NCBI GenBank assembly: GCA_950295325.1
Contig: OX485804.1
Coordinates: 50,654,001 to 50,718,000, forward strand
Origin: Polytrichum commune
Lineage: Eukaryota; Streptophyta; Polytrichopsida; Polytrichales; Polytrichaceae
Direction: 5' to 3'
DNA: 64,000 bases
Numbering within the stretch: the first letter of the stretch is position 1; each line of letters begins with the position of its first letter. A program made the position numbers and the translations under genes. This document shows, in pieces, positions 36,314-48,408 of this stretch. The notes beneath the pieces are model-generated. The model was not told the origin of the DNA and ran no database searches. It saw only the letters and a program-made list of their open reading frames with translations.

Positions 36314-37575
36314 TTTTATCATTGTTACCAAACTCTCTCGTGGCCAACACGACACTAACTATTGTTTCTAGTGTCATAGCCTATTTTATGTCGCGCCGCT
36401 AACTTTCCTATTCTCACTCTTTTATGAAGGAGTTTACAGAACACTAGGGAAGGAAGGAGGGACTGGGCTTTTTATCATTGTTACCAATCTCTCTCATGGC
36501 CAACACGACACTAAATATTGTCTCTAGTGTCATAGTCTATTTTATGCCGCGGTGGTAACTTTCCTAGGGTTACTCTTCTATGAAGGAGTTTACACCCCAT
36601 CCAACAAGTAAATGTACAAGTTCATCCATGTATAGGTTGGTCCGCCCCATCCAAGGAAGGAAGGGGGGGGGGGGGGGCCTAGGGCGAACCCACCCGTACA
36701 CTGGTTCCTTGGAGGCAAGGGTTTAGGCATCCAACAAGGAACGAGTGTATGGGTTGGTTTGCCCAAATCGGGAAGTGGGGGGGGGGGGGGGCTCCTATCA
36801 TTGTTACCAAACTCTCTCGTGGCCAACACGACACTAAATATTGTCTCTAGTGTCATAGTCTATTTTATGTCGCGGTGGTAACTTTCCTAGGGTTACTCTT
36901 CTATGAAGGAGTTTACAGAACACTAGGAAAGGAAGGGGATTTGGGCAAACCGACCCAAACACTCGTTCCTTGTTGGATGCCTAGACCGTTGCCTCCAAGG
37001 AACCAGTGTACGGGTGGGTTCGCCCCAGCCAAGGAGGGAGGGGGGGGGGGGGCCTGGGGCGAACCCACCCGTACATTGGTTCCTTGGAGGCAACGGTCTA
37101 GGCATCCAACAAGGAACGAGTGTATGGGTTGGTTCGCCCAAATCGGGAAGTGGGGGGGGGGGGGCTCCTATCATTGTTACCAAACTCTCTTGTGGCCAAC
37201 ACAACATTAAATATTGTTTCTAGTGTCATATGCTATTTTATGTCACGGTGATAACTTTTCTAGGGTCACTTTTGTATGAAGGTGTTCACAAAACATTAGG
37301 GAAGGAAGGGGATTTGGGCGAACCAACCCATACACTCAGTCCTTGTTGGATGCCTAAACCCTTGTCTCCAAGGAACCAGTGTACGGGTTGGTTCGCTCCA
37401 TCCAAGGAAGGAGGGGGGGGGGGACTTTTATCATTGTTACCAAACTCTCTCGTGGCCAACACGACACTAAATATTGTCTCTAGTGTCATATGCTATTTTA
37501 TGCCACGGCGGTAACTTTTCTAGGGTCACTCTTCTATTAAGGAGTTTACAAAACACTAGGGAAGGAAGGGGGGGG
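36314..37575. repeat. Amplified MITE end with G-tracts and palindromic cassettes
   Basis: A ~130-bp segment beginning TATCATTGTTACCAA and containing GACACTAAATATTGTCTC, TAGTGTCATA and GAAGGAGTTTACA occurs five times, starting near 36314, 36469, 36792, 37165 and 37425. Four copies are separated by cassettes of GAACCA...CCAAGGAACCAGTGTACGGGT type, in both orientations and joined to G9-G16 runs. Cassettes at 36920-37035 and 37055-37150 face each other as an inverted repeat. Unit 5 runs on into the MITE at 37450-37945, so the repeated part is that element's left end. Confidence 0.8.
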
Positions 37576-37945
37576 GGGGGTGTTTTTACCCAAGCTCATG
37601 GCTTTGGCTTGGAAGCAGCTGCTTGCTTGGTACCGGCATTTCGTGGACGCACAGTCATCCCAAATTCACTTTCAGTTCATCCACCCACATGCCAACTGTT
37701 CAAACACAGTTTGGTGTAATTTACATCCCAACATTTATGTGATGAAATCATGTCATGGATGGATTGAAATTTGGATGAAAAATCACTCGTGTAAGTGACA
37801 GTGATTGCAACACTGTAATTCTATAATGCCCAGTGTTCTTTATGAGGGATGACAAATAACGTTAGGTTAACATTTAGTGTTGGTGACACTACACCGGGAT
37901 TTACGATTAGTATTGGTGACACTAAATACACTATTTAGTGTACTT
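37450..37945. mobile_element. MITE with ACACTAAATA...TATTTAGTGT ends
   Basis: The left end ACGACACTAAATATTGTC is mirrored by TGACACTAAATACACTATTTAGTGT at the right. The interior (GTCATGGATGGATTGAAATT, GTAAGTGACAGT, GACAAATAACGTTAGGTTAA) aligns with 42328-42665, and in reverse with the insertion in MRS2 intron 5. The G-run and the block around 37580-37690 are not shared with the 42.3 kb copy. Non-coding. Confidence 0.7.
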
Positions 37946-38107
37946 ACTATAGGAATGGCATGGTCTTATGAGGAAGGCGTAGAATCTCTATGAATGTGGA
38001 TTTAGAATTTGTCATCTTAGATGGATATTTTTCTCTTTGCATCTACCTTCTCGTGGAGTTTGAAACATGCAATTAGTGTGAGATGATCAATGAAGCCAAT
38101 GAGTGCC

Positions 38108-38236
38108 CTTAGGGTGAGTTTCCATGTAGGCCACTCGTCCACCAAATTCTAGTGGACATGTAGATTCCACCTGGTGACATCTGTGTGTCCACTAGAATCT
38201 AGTGGGCGAGCAACCTACATGGACACTTAACCTTAG
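38108..38236. mobile_element. Small foldback MITE, ~130 bp
   Basis: The left arm CTTAGGGTGAGTTTCCATGT to TCTAGTGGAC pairs with GTCCACTAGAATCTAGTGGG to CATGGACACTTAACCTTAG. Arms are about 50 bp with a short loop. No coding capacity, superfamily unassigned. Confidence 0.7.
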
Positions 38237-40060
38237 CCATTTGCCTCATACTTTTTTGAAACTCGTATGAATATATGATTCATTATCAAAGTGAGGATTC
38301 TTTTGTTCATTAAGTGTTCATATACCTAGGTCCTCGCAATCATGTTGGCTATTGAGCCTAGAATGGTTGTGTATCTTGAGCACGTACTCCAATCTCTTTC
38401 AAACACATATATTGTTTAGTGTGTGTTCTTAGATTCACTCCTAAGCACACACCACTCAAATATAGGTGTCCAAATTGTTACTACGTCCAATTTAGGCACA
38501 TCTACCTCATATCAAAAACCATATGCTTTGGTGTGGCATTAACAACGATGAGTCGTATGAATTAAAGTAACTTTCATGGCTTGTCCCATAGCAACAAGTA
38601 TCCCGTGCCACCTCGTTGGTTGTCAACCATTAATTGCAAGGTCTTTTACGCATGCCAATGATGAATAGTATGGATCATATTAAATCAGATGTATAGTGTA
38701 GTGGTAAGACCATGTGATCCCCGCGGTGACTTAACGCAATTTTGGCCAATAATGGATGAAGCCCACAATCCACCAAAATGAATTGGTTTTGGGTATGAAT
38801 TTGTAAGGTCTATGGGCGGTATGTGGTCACTCTTCCTAATTGAAAACCTATATTTGAATGGTAATTGGCAAAGCCTGTAGTTAAAGAATGGAAATTATGA
38901 AGACATGTCATATGATGGGATTGGATTATGAGCACAAAACACACTAACCATTACATGTTCAATCAGTTGAGAGGAAAATTCTTGCATATGAATGTGCCTC
39001 TCATTCATCCAAAAAATAAATGCCCTTAAGTAATGCGTACACTGGAGGTTACTATTACAAATCAATTTGACAATGAAATTCACTGCAAAGGTCCCAAACC
39101 AATCTAGATTGAGATATTTGAATTCAATTGACTACAAACATTTGGGCATCAATTTTTGTTTTAGCATGAATGGATGAGAGATACGCTCAAATGCAACAAA
39201 TCTCTCATGTTGTTCAATAGTGCACGCATTTGAAAGGGGCTTCTATGATTGTTTAGAGAGAACGGCCCAACCATGATAAGGTGTATCCCTAAGGACCAAA
39301 TAGAAAGGAGTCTTTATATTTCACAAGGACCCATGTTTGAGGCAATATTCTTAATTAAAATCACAAACCATTAATCAAAGGTGATAACAAATTTAATAAT
39401 TGTGTTTAGTCTTGACTCCAAACCTATGTCAGGTTCAAAACAAAGCATAATAACCATTCAAAGGACTATCAAGGACTATGATAAAAGGTTGATGTGTGAC
39501 ATGTTTTTGGTATACCTTATTATGGTTGGACCCAAAAGGAGAATCTTCACTTTGGAGTCTTGCAAATTTTGCATCTCTACTTTATTCGTGATCTCCAATT
39601 GCTAACCACATTTGGCAACTCCTAAGCCAAACCGATGGTTAAATGCTTTGCTGAGTTGGAAATGCCCACAATAGGACCATGCATGTTATATCTAAGGTAG
39701 ATGAGTCTTGAATAGTTATTTATTTATTCATTCTAAATCCCAACTAGCCCACTTCTCATAGGATATGAAACATGGGATTAATGCGACACAGATAGCAAAT
39801 CCAGATCGAGGCCATATGATGTATCCACTTTCTTTATGATTTTCAGAGCTCATGAACATTTTTTTCATTATCAAAGTGAAGATTCGCATGCTCATTCAGT
39901 GCTCCTATAGCCCCCCCACCGCCAATTATGTCAACTATTGAACCTATAAAAATGATCATATTTTGACACACACAATCCAATTTCTTGTAAACACGTGTCT
40001 TTTTGGTATCCATTCTTGAAACCACACCAAACCACATAGCACTCCAATATAAGCGTCCGA
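38237..40060. repeat. Cluster of dispersed-repeat copies and a second-family MITE
   Basis: Copies of the family marked by CAAAGTGAGGATTC, TTAAGTG, TCCAATCTC and GACCACATA lie at 38285-38500 (+), 38770-38950 (-), 39280-39620 (-) and 39840-40060 (+). A short dispersed repeat sits at 38589-38707 (see 1738-1860). Between the two minus-strand copies is the inverted-repeat element at about 38966-39222. Confidence 0.55.
38966..39222. mobile_element. MITE of the CTCTCATTCATCCAA family, copy 1
   Basis: Left GAGGAAAATTCTTGCATATG to CTCTCATTCATCCAA; right ATGGATGAGAGATACGCTC to ACAAATCTCTC. The arms are worn. Better-preserved copies lie at 48140-48408 and, enlarged, at 58606-59222. Confidence 0.55.
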
Positions 40061-42327
40061 GTGAGTAGTAAGCGAAGCAGGCACGTGTACGTTGTCAGGG
40101 AGTTTCAACAACTCCTCTTGGTTTTGGAGTTAGCATTCATGTCAAGGAGTTCAAGTGTGCCCATCCATCACAATCCTTTGAAGCTTGCATGCATCGTGGC
40201 CACTTAATAAGCTTACATGGAGCTGACGATGGGACAACTGTATGTGATGAATACAAACCCTTCGATTTTTCAATGCAACAATGCTCAATGCTGATGATGA
40301 GGTAAGTAATTAAGTAAGGTGGGTTTCATGGACACTCTTTGAATTTCAGCATATATATGGAGAGATTCAATTTGAAAGAGTAGAATACTACACGAGCCCA
40401 ATTCAACAAAGTCAAGTGCGGATCGTGAGAGTTGAGCTTGCTATTGTTGGAGTCAAAGATATAGTTTTCACATGGTTTTATTTTATGTGTACATTTCAAA
40501 CTTGGGATATGTATCTATGTGAAAATTTAGTATAGGTTGTAGTTCATGATAAGTGTGTTGGTCTATTTAGTTAAGGTGATTGCATATTTTCACATATACA
40601 TGCACTCAAGAAATTGAAAAAAAAAACTAGGTGAAAATGACACCCTCACTCAGAAGTTTTAGATGGTTGAGCTTGTCACATTTACCATCCATATCCACAC
40701 GGTCTCCACAACCAATGTTTTTTGTTTTTGTTTTTTTTGGAAAAGGTCTCGTATGGAACCTCGACTCTCAAATTAAGTTATTTTACAAGAATTTTTTAAC
40801 AAATGAATTCATTCCACACCTCTTTGGATGCAACTCTCTCCAACACAGTTTGGGACCATTAGAGTGTCTTTACCTCTTAATGACCACGACACTCCAATTT
40901 CGGAATGCAAAATGTATGGGAAATTACCATAAGCTCCTCTTCTAGCCTCAACAGTTTCCATCCTCATTTCCCCCCACGTGTAACATGTAACTCCCACAAA
41001 TCGACTTATGGCCTCAAATGCCTCAAAGGCATCCACCCAACCATCCATGATGTCCAAAACAACACACACAACAAAGGCCTCGACTATGTTAGAGACTTTT
41101 CATGCCAATCACTACACCAAACGGAAATGCTTCATGAGTGGTGGATCTTCCCTTTGAGCACCATGCAAAAAACACAGTTCCAAGCTAGCTCCTTCTGTGC
41201 ACCTACCCTGCTCATGCTAGGCCCCACCTTCGCCTTGATATTTGTTTGATGGAGGCCTACATACCAACGATCCCCTCCACACTTGCCCACCCAACATGAA
41301 ATATCAAACTCCGTTATATATTCACCTTCTATCATGATAGATTCCTAGACATGATTATCCTTTTTTCTTTTTTCTTTTTTCTTTTGACAAATGCAACTCC
41401 TTCGTCATTGAATCAATAGTGCAAGGTTTAAATTACATGTCAAAAAATTACAATACATAAACTCAACCATACCAACCTCACTAGCCATTTCAAACTGCAT
41501 TGCAACCAAAAAGGGAAAAACAAATCCCCAAATTTAGCTCCACAAATAACCACACGCTCCCATCTCTGTCATTATCCCTAACAAAAGAGAAACATAAAAC
41601 TTGACATTGTACCCCCCCCCCAATTTGCCTCTCAACAAAACATTGTGCCCACATTGACTTAATGGGAAATACAATTGTCACAATGCTTGACAGAGAGTAT
41701 CGTTTTCATGCTTAACTAGCTTTCAACCCCTAAATCCCGAAGAGACCCAAAATGACCAATTTCTAATGGTTTTTGTTTTGAATGAGACCTTTGACTTTTT
41801 TAGATGAAGGTGAAATTCTATCAGAATTGTTGAATTTCATTTTGCATCCAACGCCTCAAATTACATTGGATTTAGACTAAACCTCAACCTTGTAGAATTT
41901 TTCAAAGTCGTCTAACGCCCCAAATTCTATTGGATTTGGACTAAACCTCATGGTACACTAAGAAATGTGTTAGATAGGAAAACAATACTCGTTTGTACTT
42001 GAAAAGCTATGAAAAATTGTAAGGGTTTGGTTTATTTTATGTTTCAAATTTCCATCATTGGGATTGGTAATTGGAGTTTTTGAAGTTACTTAAAATACTA
42101 TGTAAGATTGGATGTAAAATGGATTGTTACACATTACAAGGGCTCTCAAAAAATCAAATTTGGCGCAAACATGAAAATTTCAAGCCTCAAAGGATTATAA
42201 TTTAGTTGGGAATATTACACAATAGTTTTATCCCAATTGGGTCTCATCTTGTCATCCATTTGATGATGTCAGTAGGGTTTAAGTTTGTTTTCAATCATCT
42301 ACCCTGCCCATTACACCTTCACATATG
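40061..42327. other. Intergenic, no gene seen
   Basis: A small diverged tandem duplication around 41845-41955 shares AACGCC, CAAATT and TTGGATTT-GACTAAACCTCA. A TTTTCTTT run lies near 41360-41385. Frames at 40631-41249 show no domain. Confidence 0.5.
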
Positions 42328-42665
42328 TACTACATTGAATATTATATTTAGTGTCATATGGTATTTAATGTCACCTTGATGACTTTTTGGATGACACTTC
42401 TTATGAAAATTTTACAAATATTGTCATGGACAATGGATTTAGTCAGCAACTTGTGATGAAATATTGTCATGGATGATTGAGATTTGGATGATAAATTACT
42501 TGGTAAGTGACAGTAATTGCAATACATTAATCTATAATCCCCCAAAAATCTACAACGAATGACAAACAATGTTGGGTTAACATTTAGCGTTGGTGACACT
42601 ACACCGTGGTGTACAATTACCATTGAGCAAGACAATTATAATTGGTGATATGCAATATCATATTT
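42328..42665. mobile_element. MITE with TATTTAGTG ends, uninterrupted copy
   Basis: About 338 bp start near GAATATTATATTTAGTGTCA and end GATATGCAATATCATATTTAGTG. The same interior order as 37450-37945, without the G-run insertion, makes this the best reference copy in the window. Non-coding. Confidence 0.7.
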
Positions 42666-44062
42666 AGTGGTGTTTCTCATTCATATTGCCATGTGGACGA
42701 TTGATATGTTTTTGAATAGCTCATACAATGGTTGATATCATATATGTATGGGTGGATGTTCAAAAACACCTACATATTGAGCCTAAATTATCTTTCTTAG
42801 AAACAATGATTTGAGGTCAATTTTGAGGAGAATGGTACTTAGGGATAATCCTTAGGGTTAATAAGCCTCTGAGGGAGTCCCACTCAGACCTCCTACACAC
42901 TTAGGATATGATTCCCTTCACCATTTGCAACCCATACCCAAGGTGATTCCAACCATCTCACTTTGTCTTCAACCCTTAAATTCTCAAGTGTTCACATTCC
43001 ATTTTTGGGTAGGTCCAATGCCAATGCTTGAATTTTCAGTCATGTAACAAAATAAAATATGTTTTTCTCAATTCCAATTGTACAGATTTGAACTACACTA
43101 CCATATATTCTTCATGTGAAAATTCGAAGGCGACCAAACCACATCTGCAAGTAATTTTGACATGTGAATAGGCCTTTATCATGGGGGCAACTCCAAAAAA
43201 ATATGAAATTTTCCGTTTGATGCCTAGTTGAGTCAAGGTATAAATTTGTTGCAAGCTGGAAATTTGGCCATAATATATTATATGGCTGTCAAGTGAGCTC
43301 CTCCCATAAAATTTGGGGTTTATGATGAAATTTATATCAAGTTTGTCACCGTCAAAGTTGAAGGGCCAAATCAAGACATTTTTGGAGATTTACCCCTTAA
43401 CTGAGGTCTTCAACTTGCATACTCAAAGTTTGCCAAACATGTTTGGTGGAGTTATGCACAACCGTGATCTTGTCCGGTGGGATAAAAACCTCATTCAATT
43501 TGGACATGCTAGCTAAAATATACGGGCTGCAAACTAGAAAGGTCACGTGTGGTTATATTTGCACTCAACACACATTGGGTAACTCATGGGACCACCTCCC
43601 AAAACAAGTAGTTCTTAACCCTTTTAAAATCCTACATGCTTGTAGTATGACTTTTATATATGTTATTTTGGCCCACATGATAACGGGCAACACCCTAAAC
43701 CAATACATTCCTTCCATCCATGTAGATTGCCACCTAGTGGATTGCAAACCCCATGAGAATATCAGGTAGCGACCCATTTTGGGTTGCATGAGCGCTTAAG
43801 GGTTAAAACCTCATTTAGGTCCCCCAGCCCCCCTCTCTCACACCTATCTTGTCTATCATGTCAAATATGACAAAGCCCCCCCACCCAAAAGTGGCAAGAA
43901 CATGTGGACAAAAGTCCCTTCATTCATGTTTCCTTCCTTGGATATCCGACGTTAATATCTACACTAGAATATGGAATTACTAGGATGGAAAATTAATTGG
44001 ATCACATCAAGTTGTTCCTTGCAAAAACTAGAATGAATGTAAAATGGGAAAAAAAACCTAGA

Positions 44063-44307
44063 CATATGAACCTTATGGCGGGACACTGATGTGCCAAATA
44101 AATCAGAGCCTCCTTAATAATTGGTTTTGTGATTGTAAATGATCAAAAATAAAAATCAACATCGAACATCAAAGCGTGTACATGACGTTGAGATAATCTC
44201 AACACCACTGTGATCGCCTTCAACTAACCATTTTTGATGATGACACATGCTTTAGATTTTAACAAATGTATCATGTGACACCGATGTCCTGCCATAAGGT
44301 TCATATA
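44063..44307. mobile_element. MITE with CATATGAACCTTATGGC ends
   Basis: The left end CATATGAACCTTATGGCGGG, then ACACTGATGTG, is mirrored by CACCGATGTCCTGCCATAAG then GTTCATATAT. About 245 bp, arms about 35 bp, no coding capacity. A single copy was seen. Confidence 0.6.
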
Positions 44308-46884
44308 TCCACTCTACTTCAAGACCCAATTGTTGGGGAAACATCATAAAGCCTACTTTTGATCTACTCTTAGAATTTAAAAAGATCCGAGTAATCCAAA
44401 TTGAAAATTTCAGAGCATAATTCATGTGGATGAAGATTTTACGTGGTTTGCCCAAAGTTGGAATTTGGAAACTACCATGGAAACTTTGAATGTAATGTGT
44501 CCCCACTAATTACACATGCTGTTCATTAGCATAGTGAAATGGGAACAACCACATCGAGCGAAATTTATGCCCAAAGTTTCATACAACTTATTTACTCCCA
44601 TGACTCATTCTTCACTCTAAAATAATTATCATCCTCCTTGCAATTGCTACCACTCCGTACACAAAAGTCACATCGTCAAAAAGGAACAACCAACATGTTG
44701 AAGGTGGTGGTAAGTCCACACTAGATGGCCGATGTGGATTATAATTGTGCTTTTTCTAAGTTCAAGTAGTTGGATGGATTATAACCCTCAACTTTTCAAG
44801 CCTATGAAAGGGTTGTTTTGAGAGCATTTTACTCAATGTTGGTTGTCGAATTTTTATGGATAAGTTTTGAGGTTACAATAGGATTTATCCGTAGGATCTT
44901 GAAACATGGGAGATGACTTGTTTTGAGGGAAAAAGGGGGCATGAATATCCTTCTAGAGTTTTAGATTACAACGATTTAAGGAAGGGGTACACAAGAAAAT
45001 GCCATGTTTTATCCCCCAAAGAAGACCTTTGACCAATCAAGGTCACTTGAAAAATGAGTGAGCGGAATGATTGAGTGATCCACTAGACGGGAACAACTCA
45101 ACAGTCAAGATCCTCCACAAATTCTTATGCCAAAATATGCAATCCACTATAGGCTAGCTACCTTGCGTTTAGAGTATGCAAATTGTCCCATATTTCTAAC
45201 CACATTTATGCAAAGAATTCCCTCAAAATGAAAAGAGTGTACAAATGTTAAAGTGAATGGGTGATGTGAGCACACAAGCCACTTTTACATGAACATCAAA
45301 GGATGTTTCACTTTTACCAAAATAAATATCATTGATGTTCATGCAAAGTTTGCATTGGAGTGGCAACCATTGATTGGATTCGACACTCTCACATGAGCTC
45401 CCAACACAACAAAAACATGACCACTTCCCGCTTTCACATTTGTTTTTCTTCCACATTCTAATCATCTCCAAATTGCATGGCTCATGTGTCGATGGGTAGA
45501 TATCCATGCTGGCTTGTTTTGATAGCAGATGAATGGGGGAGGTGGGGTTAGTGTAGGGAAAAAACCATCCATGAACCCAAAATGGGTTGCTTGGGAAGTT
45601 AGGGGATAAGCATGGGGATGTGTACACTTTGTATGTTATTGGCGTTCCGGCCTAGGAGTTGTAAAAGCTATGTTAAAGGGGGGGGGGGTGGGTGGGTGGG
45701 TGGGTGGGTGGTAAAGGCATATTATATATATGTTTATGGTTGATTCATCCCAATTTAGTTCCAACACATTAAGCTTAGACTTTTGATGCATAACATTATT
45801 GAGCTTCCCCCCCTTCCTTGTACCTTTCCTAAAGGGGGAGGGGTAGACCTTTTTTTTTGGAATTGAGGGCCAACATAAAAGGCCTTGAATCCCCAACCCA
45901 TGGGAGTTGGTGCTTTGGCACACATGGCAAACTGGTGTTGACATCCACATGGGGCCCAACCAACAGGCAAGCGACCCATGCACTAAGCGCATGACAATAT
46001 TTTTATAAACTTCATCGATTCTTATGCCAGTAGGCCAAACCTAGGTGCAAGGTGTTGAGATGTGGTCAGTGCACTGTTGCAGAATGAACAACACTAAAAT
46101 TGAGTATTATTCATTTTGTAAGGGTGGCCCAACAACAAAGGGGTATTATGTTCTCAAAATTATTCCCATCCTCATTACAACTTACTCTTGAGTAATGTTG
46201 TGCGCTATTCATAGGATCAAAACCACACAAAAAAAGGATAACTCTGTACACTTAAGAAATTTCAACATTTTCACCTTCAACTCACATGGTTGCCACGAAG
46301 CTTGGGCCATGTGGTGCCTACTAGGGCCAATGCCAACCCATCGTCCCCAAGAAGATGGACACAACACATTACAAAGGGCTCGGAAAAGCTGACTAAGTTA
46401 GGTCTCTATCCTCAACCCTTGCTCCCCGTCAATCAATCTCCTCAAGAGTCACAAGAAAAATCCTCATGTAGCTAGGCCACTCGGCGGTTCTTTTATTGTG
46501 TTTTATGATCACGGTTAGTTTACAATAGGTACAAAGAGAAGGTACAAAGCAAAAGGTCAACCATCCCGTGCAATTCATATTGTAGTACCTTAATTTCAGT
46601 CAAGTTCGATAAAGGCTGCATTTCACATGCATTCATGATATAATGCTCTAGTGTTAATATTATTATAAAGAGCCCTGCCACAAGCCCTGCAGTATGTTAG
46701 CTGCTCCATTTTAAAGACTGCCTTTCTTGCCCTCACTTCAATGGGCCAAAGGGATTGCTATATTGTAGCAGCGATTGTGATAATTTGGAAATGGCTCGTG
46801 ACAACCCATCATACAACACCCATATTAAAGGCCTCTGCACATTGGGTGGTCACCCTTCTTGATTGCACTCCTAAGGTGGAGGGC
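44308..46884. other. Intergenic, no gene seen
   Basis: G-run plus (TGGG)n near 45680-45710. Two minus-strand frames at 45223-45627 and 45636-45992 exceed 110 codons but show low-complexity Pro/Thr runs or no motif, and no splice partner. Confidence 0.5.
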
Positions 46885-47365
46885 CACTTCACCCTCGAGA
46901 GTGAGGGCCCGTGACCATCGCACTTCAAGCACTCTCATTGGTGGAAAAGGTGGAGCCGGTCCAAGTTCGCTTCGCTTGAGGGACCAACGGAGTACGTGAA
47001 TGCGCGATGGATGTAAAGCATGCGTGCATCCCTACATGGCATCAAATGGCATCATGTTTCATGGTCACTTGGACTAGTTTCAAAGACCACCTCTTGGAGG
47101 TAGGTCTAACACAAAACTGGGAGACCATGGTACTTTGAACGTTCGTAACCGTGGATTTATTCTATTTTATCATGCGGCACCTATTCTGGATGAAGACCCC
47201 CTTGGCAATTTATAGGGTACCGGATTTTCGATGAGGTTGGGACTGAATTTTGATCAGGCCGGAACCAATGGTGCCATGACACATGTTATGGTTTTAAGTG
47301 TTAAAATGAGAGGGAATGAGAAGTTAAAATGAGTGGTTGTGGCAAATTCTAGGCATTGGTAATAT
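46885..47365. repeat. Two adjoining dispersed repeats
   Basis: 46885-47175 is the second copy of 21120-21415. 47177-47365 matches 62448-62625, sharing TATAGGGTACC, GGTTGGGA, CATGACACATGT, CATGGTTTT/TATGGTTTT, AATTCTAG and CATTG. Their junction at 47176 may be internal to one larger element whose parts survive separately elsewhere. Confidence 0.65.
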
Positions 47366-48139
47366 GTTGGGCCAACTTTTGGCTTCAAATTTCAATTATT
47401 GTGAGGAATAAAATCACCAAAAAAATTGTTGTCCTCACGATTTCTATCTTCTACATGGGGGAAATTTGCACCGCCTTATACTTCTCAAGATCTAGTGCAT
47501 AATCTCTTAAGTGATCAGTTATGGACACTTCTACTCTAATCACAAACTGCCACCACATAAACTTTAACTTTGTTCACCTAAAAAATATGTATCTCATCTA
47601 TGTGGGTATTACATGACCCCAGTGAACGGTTAAATGGACTTGGTCGACTATGGATGCCTCGACCTTATACTTATTTGAGTGGTATAGTATGGTAAGGTTT
47701 GTAATTAAGAACGGACATCAAAGACACGTACAATGAGGACATTGGACTATGTGTTCAAAATATCGAGGACATTCTAGGTTCAAGACCTAGTTGACACTGG
47801 ATGTTCTAGGTTGTGGGCATGAGTGATCGTTTAAAGAGAAAAATAATAATTTTTCAATTTGACCTCTATCTCAATTGTAATTCTGAGATATATAATGACA
47901 ACCTTCATGATTTGTAACAAAGACGCTTAAGAATTGCGTATATAGATCGTACATTGAACCTCTTATAGATGGCTTGGGGTTTGCAATGTTAATGTAAACT
48001 CATCCATTGTAGAAGAGAGGGCTCTAGTAAAAACAAGTCCCATTACAAGCTGAAGACTCCTTATTTCAGCTGGATCCCACTACATACACATTTTGGGTTC
48101 CGATACCATTTATGGGGCCAAATAGCCTAGAAATATGCA

Positions 48140-48408
48140 TGTACAAGAGAGAGAGAGAGAGAGAGAGAGAGAATTATTGCATATGAGAGTACTTCTCATT
48201 CATCCAACGTAAAATCCATGCCATAGTATGCATCTTGGGGATCGTTATTTTAGTTAATATGAGACCATTTAGTTTCAAGACCCCAAATTAGTCTAGTCCA
48301 ACTCATTTGAGATGAACTGGCCACAAACCTATAGAGAAGGAGGCCAGTTTTTACATTGGATGTATGAGAGGTACACTCGTATACGATAATTCCCTCTCTC
48401 TCTCCCTA
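48140..48408. mobile_element. MITE of the CTCTCATTCATCCAA family, best copy
   Basis: A GA run precedes GAATTATTGCATATGAGAGT and CTCTCATTCATCCAACGTAA. The right end mirrors this: TTACATTGGATGTATGAGAG, then CTCGTATACGATAATTC and a CT run. Arms about 55 bp, total about 269 bp, non-coding. Neighbouring GA/CT runs are part of the terminal repeats rather than independent microsatellites. Confidence 0.75.

Noticed and set aside
36590-37514. Overlapping Pro- and Gly-rich frames on both strands
   Set aside because: They follow the repeated cassettes and G-runs; the same peptides appear in sense and antisense because the cassettes are inverted copies.
45223-45627. Minus-strand frame of 134 codons as a gene
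   Set aside because: No recognisable motif, no splice partner, and it lies in repeat-rich intergenic DNA.
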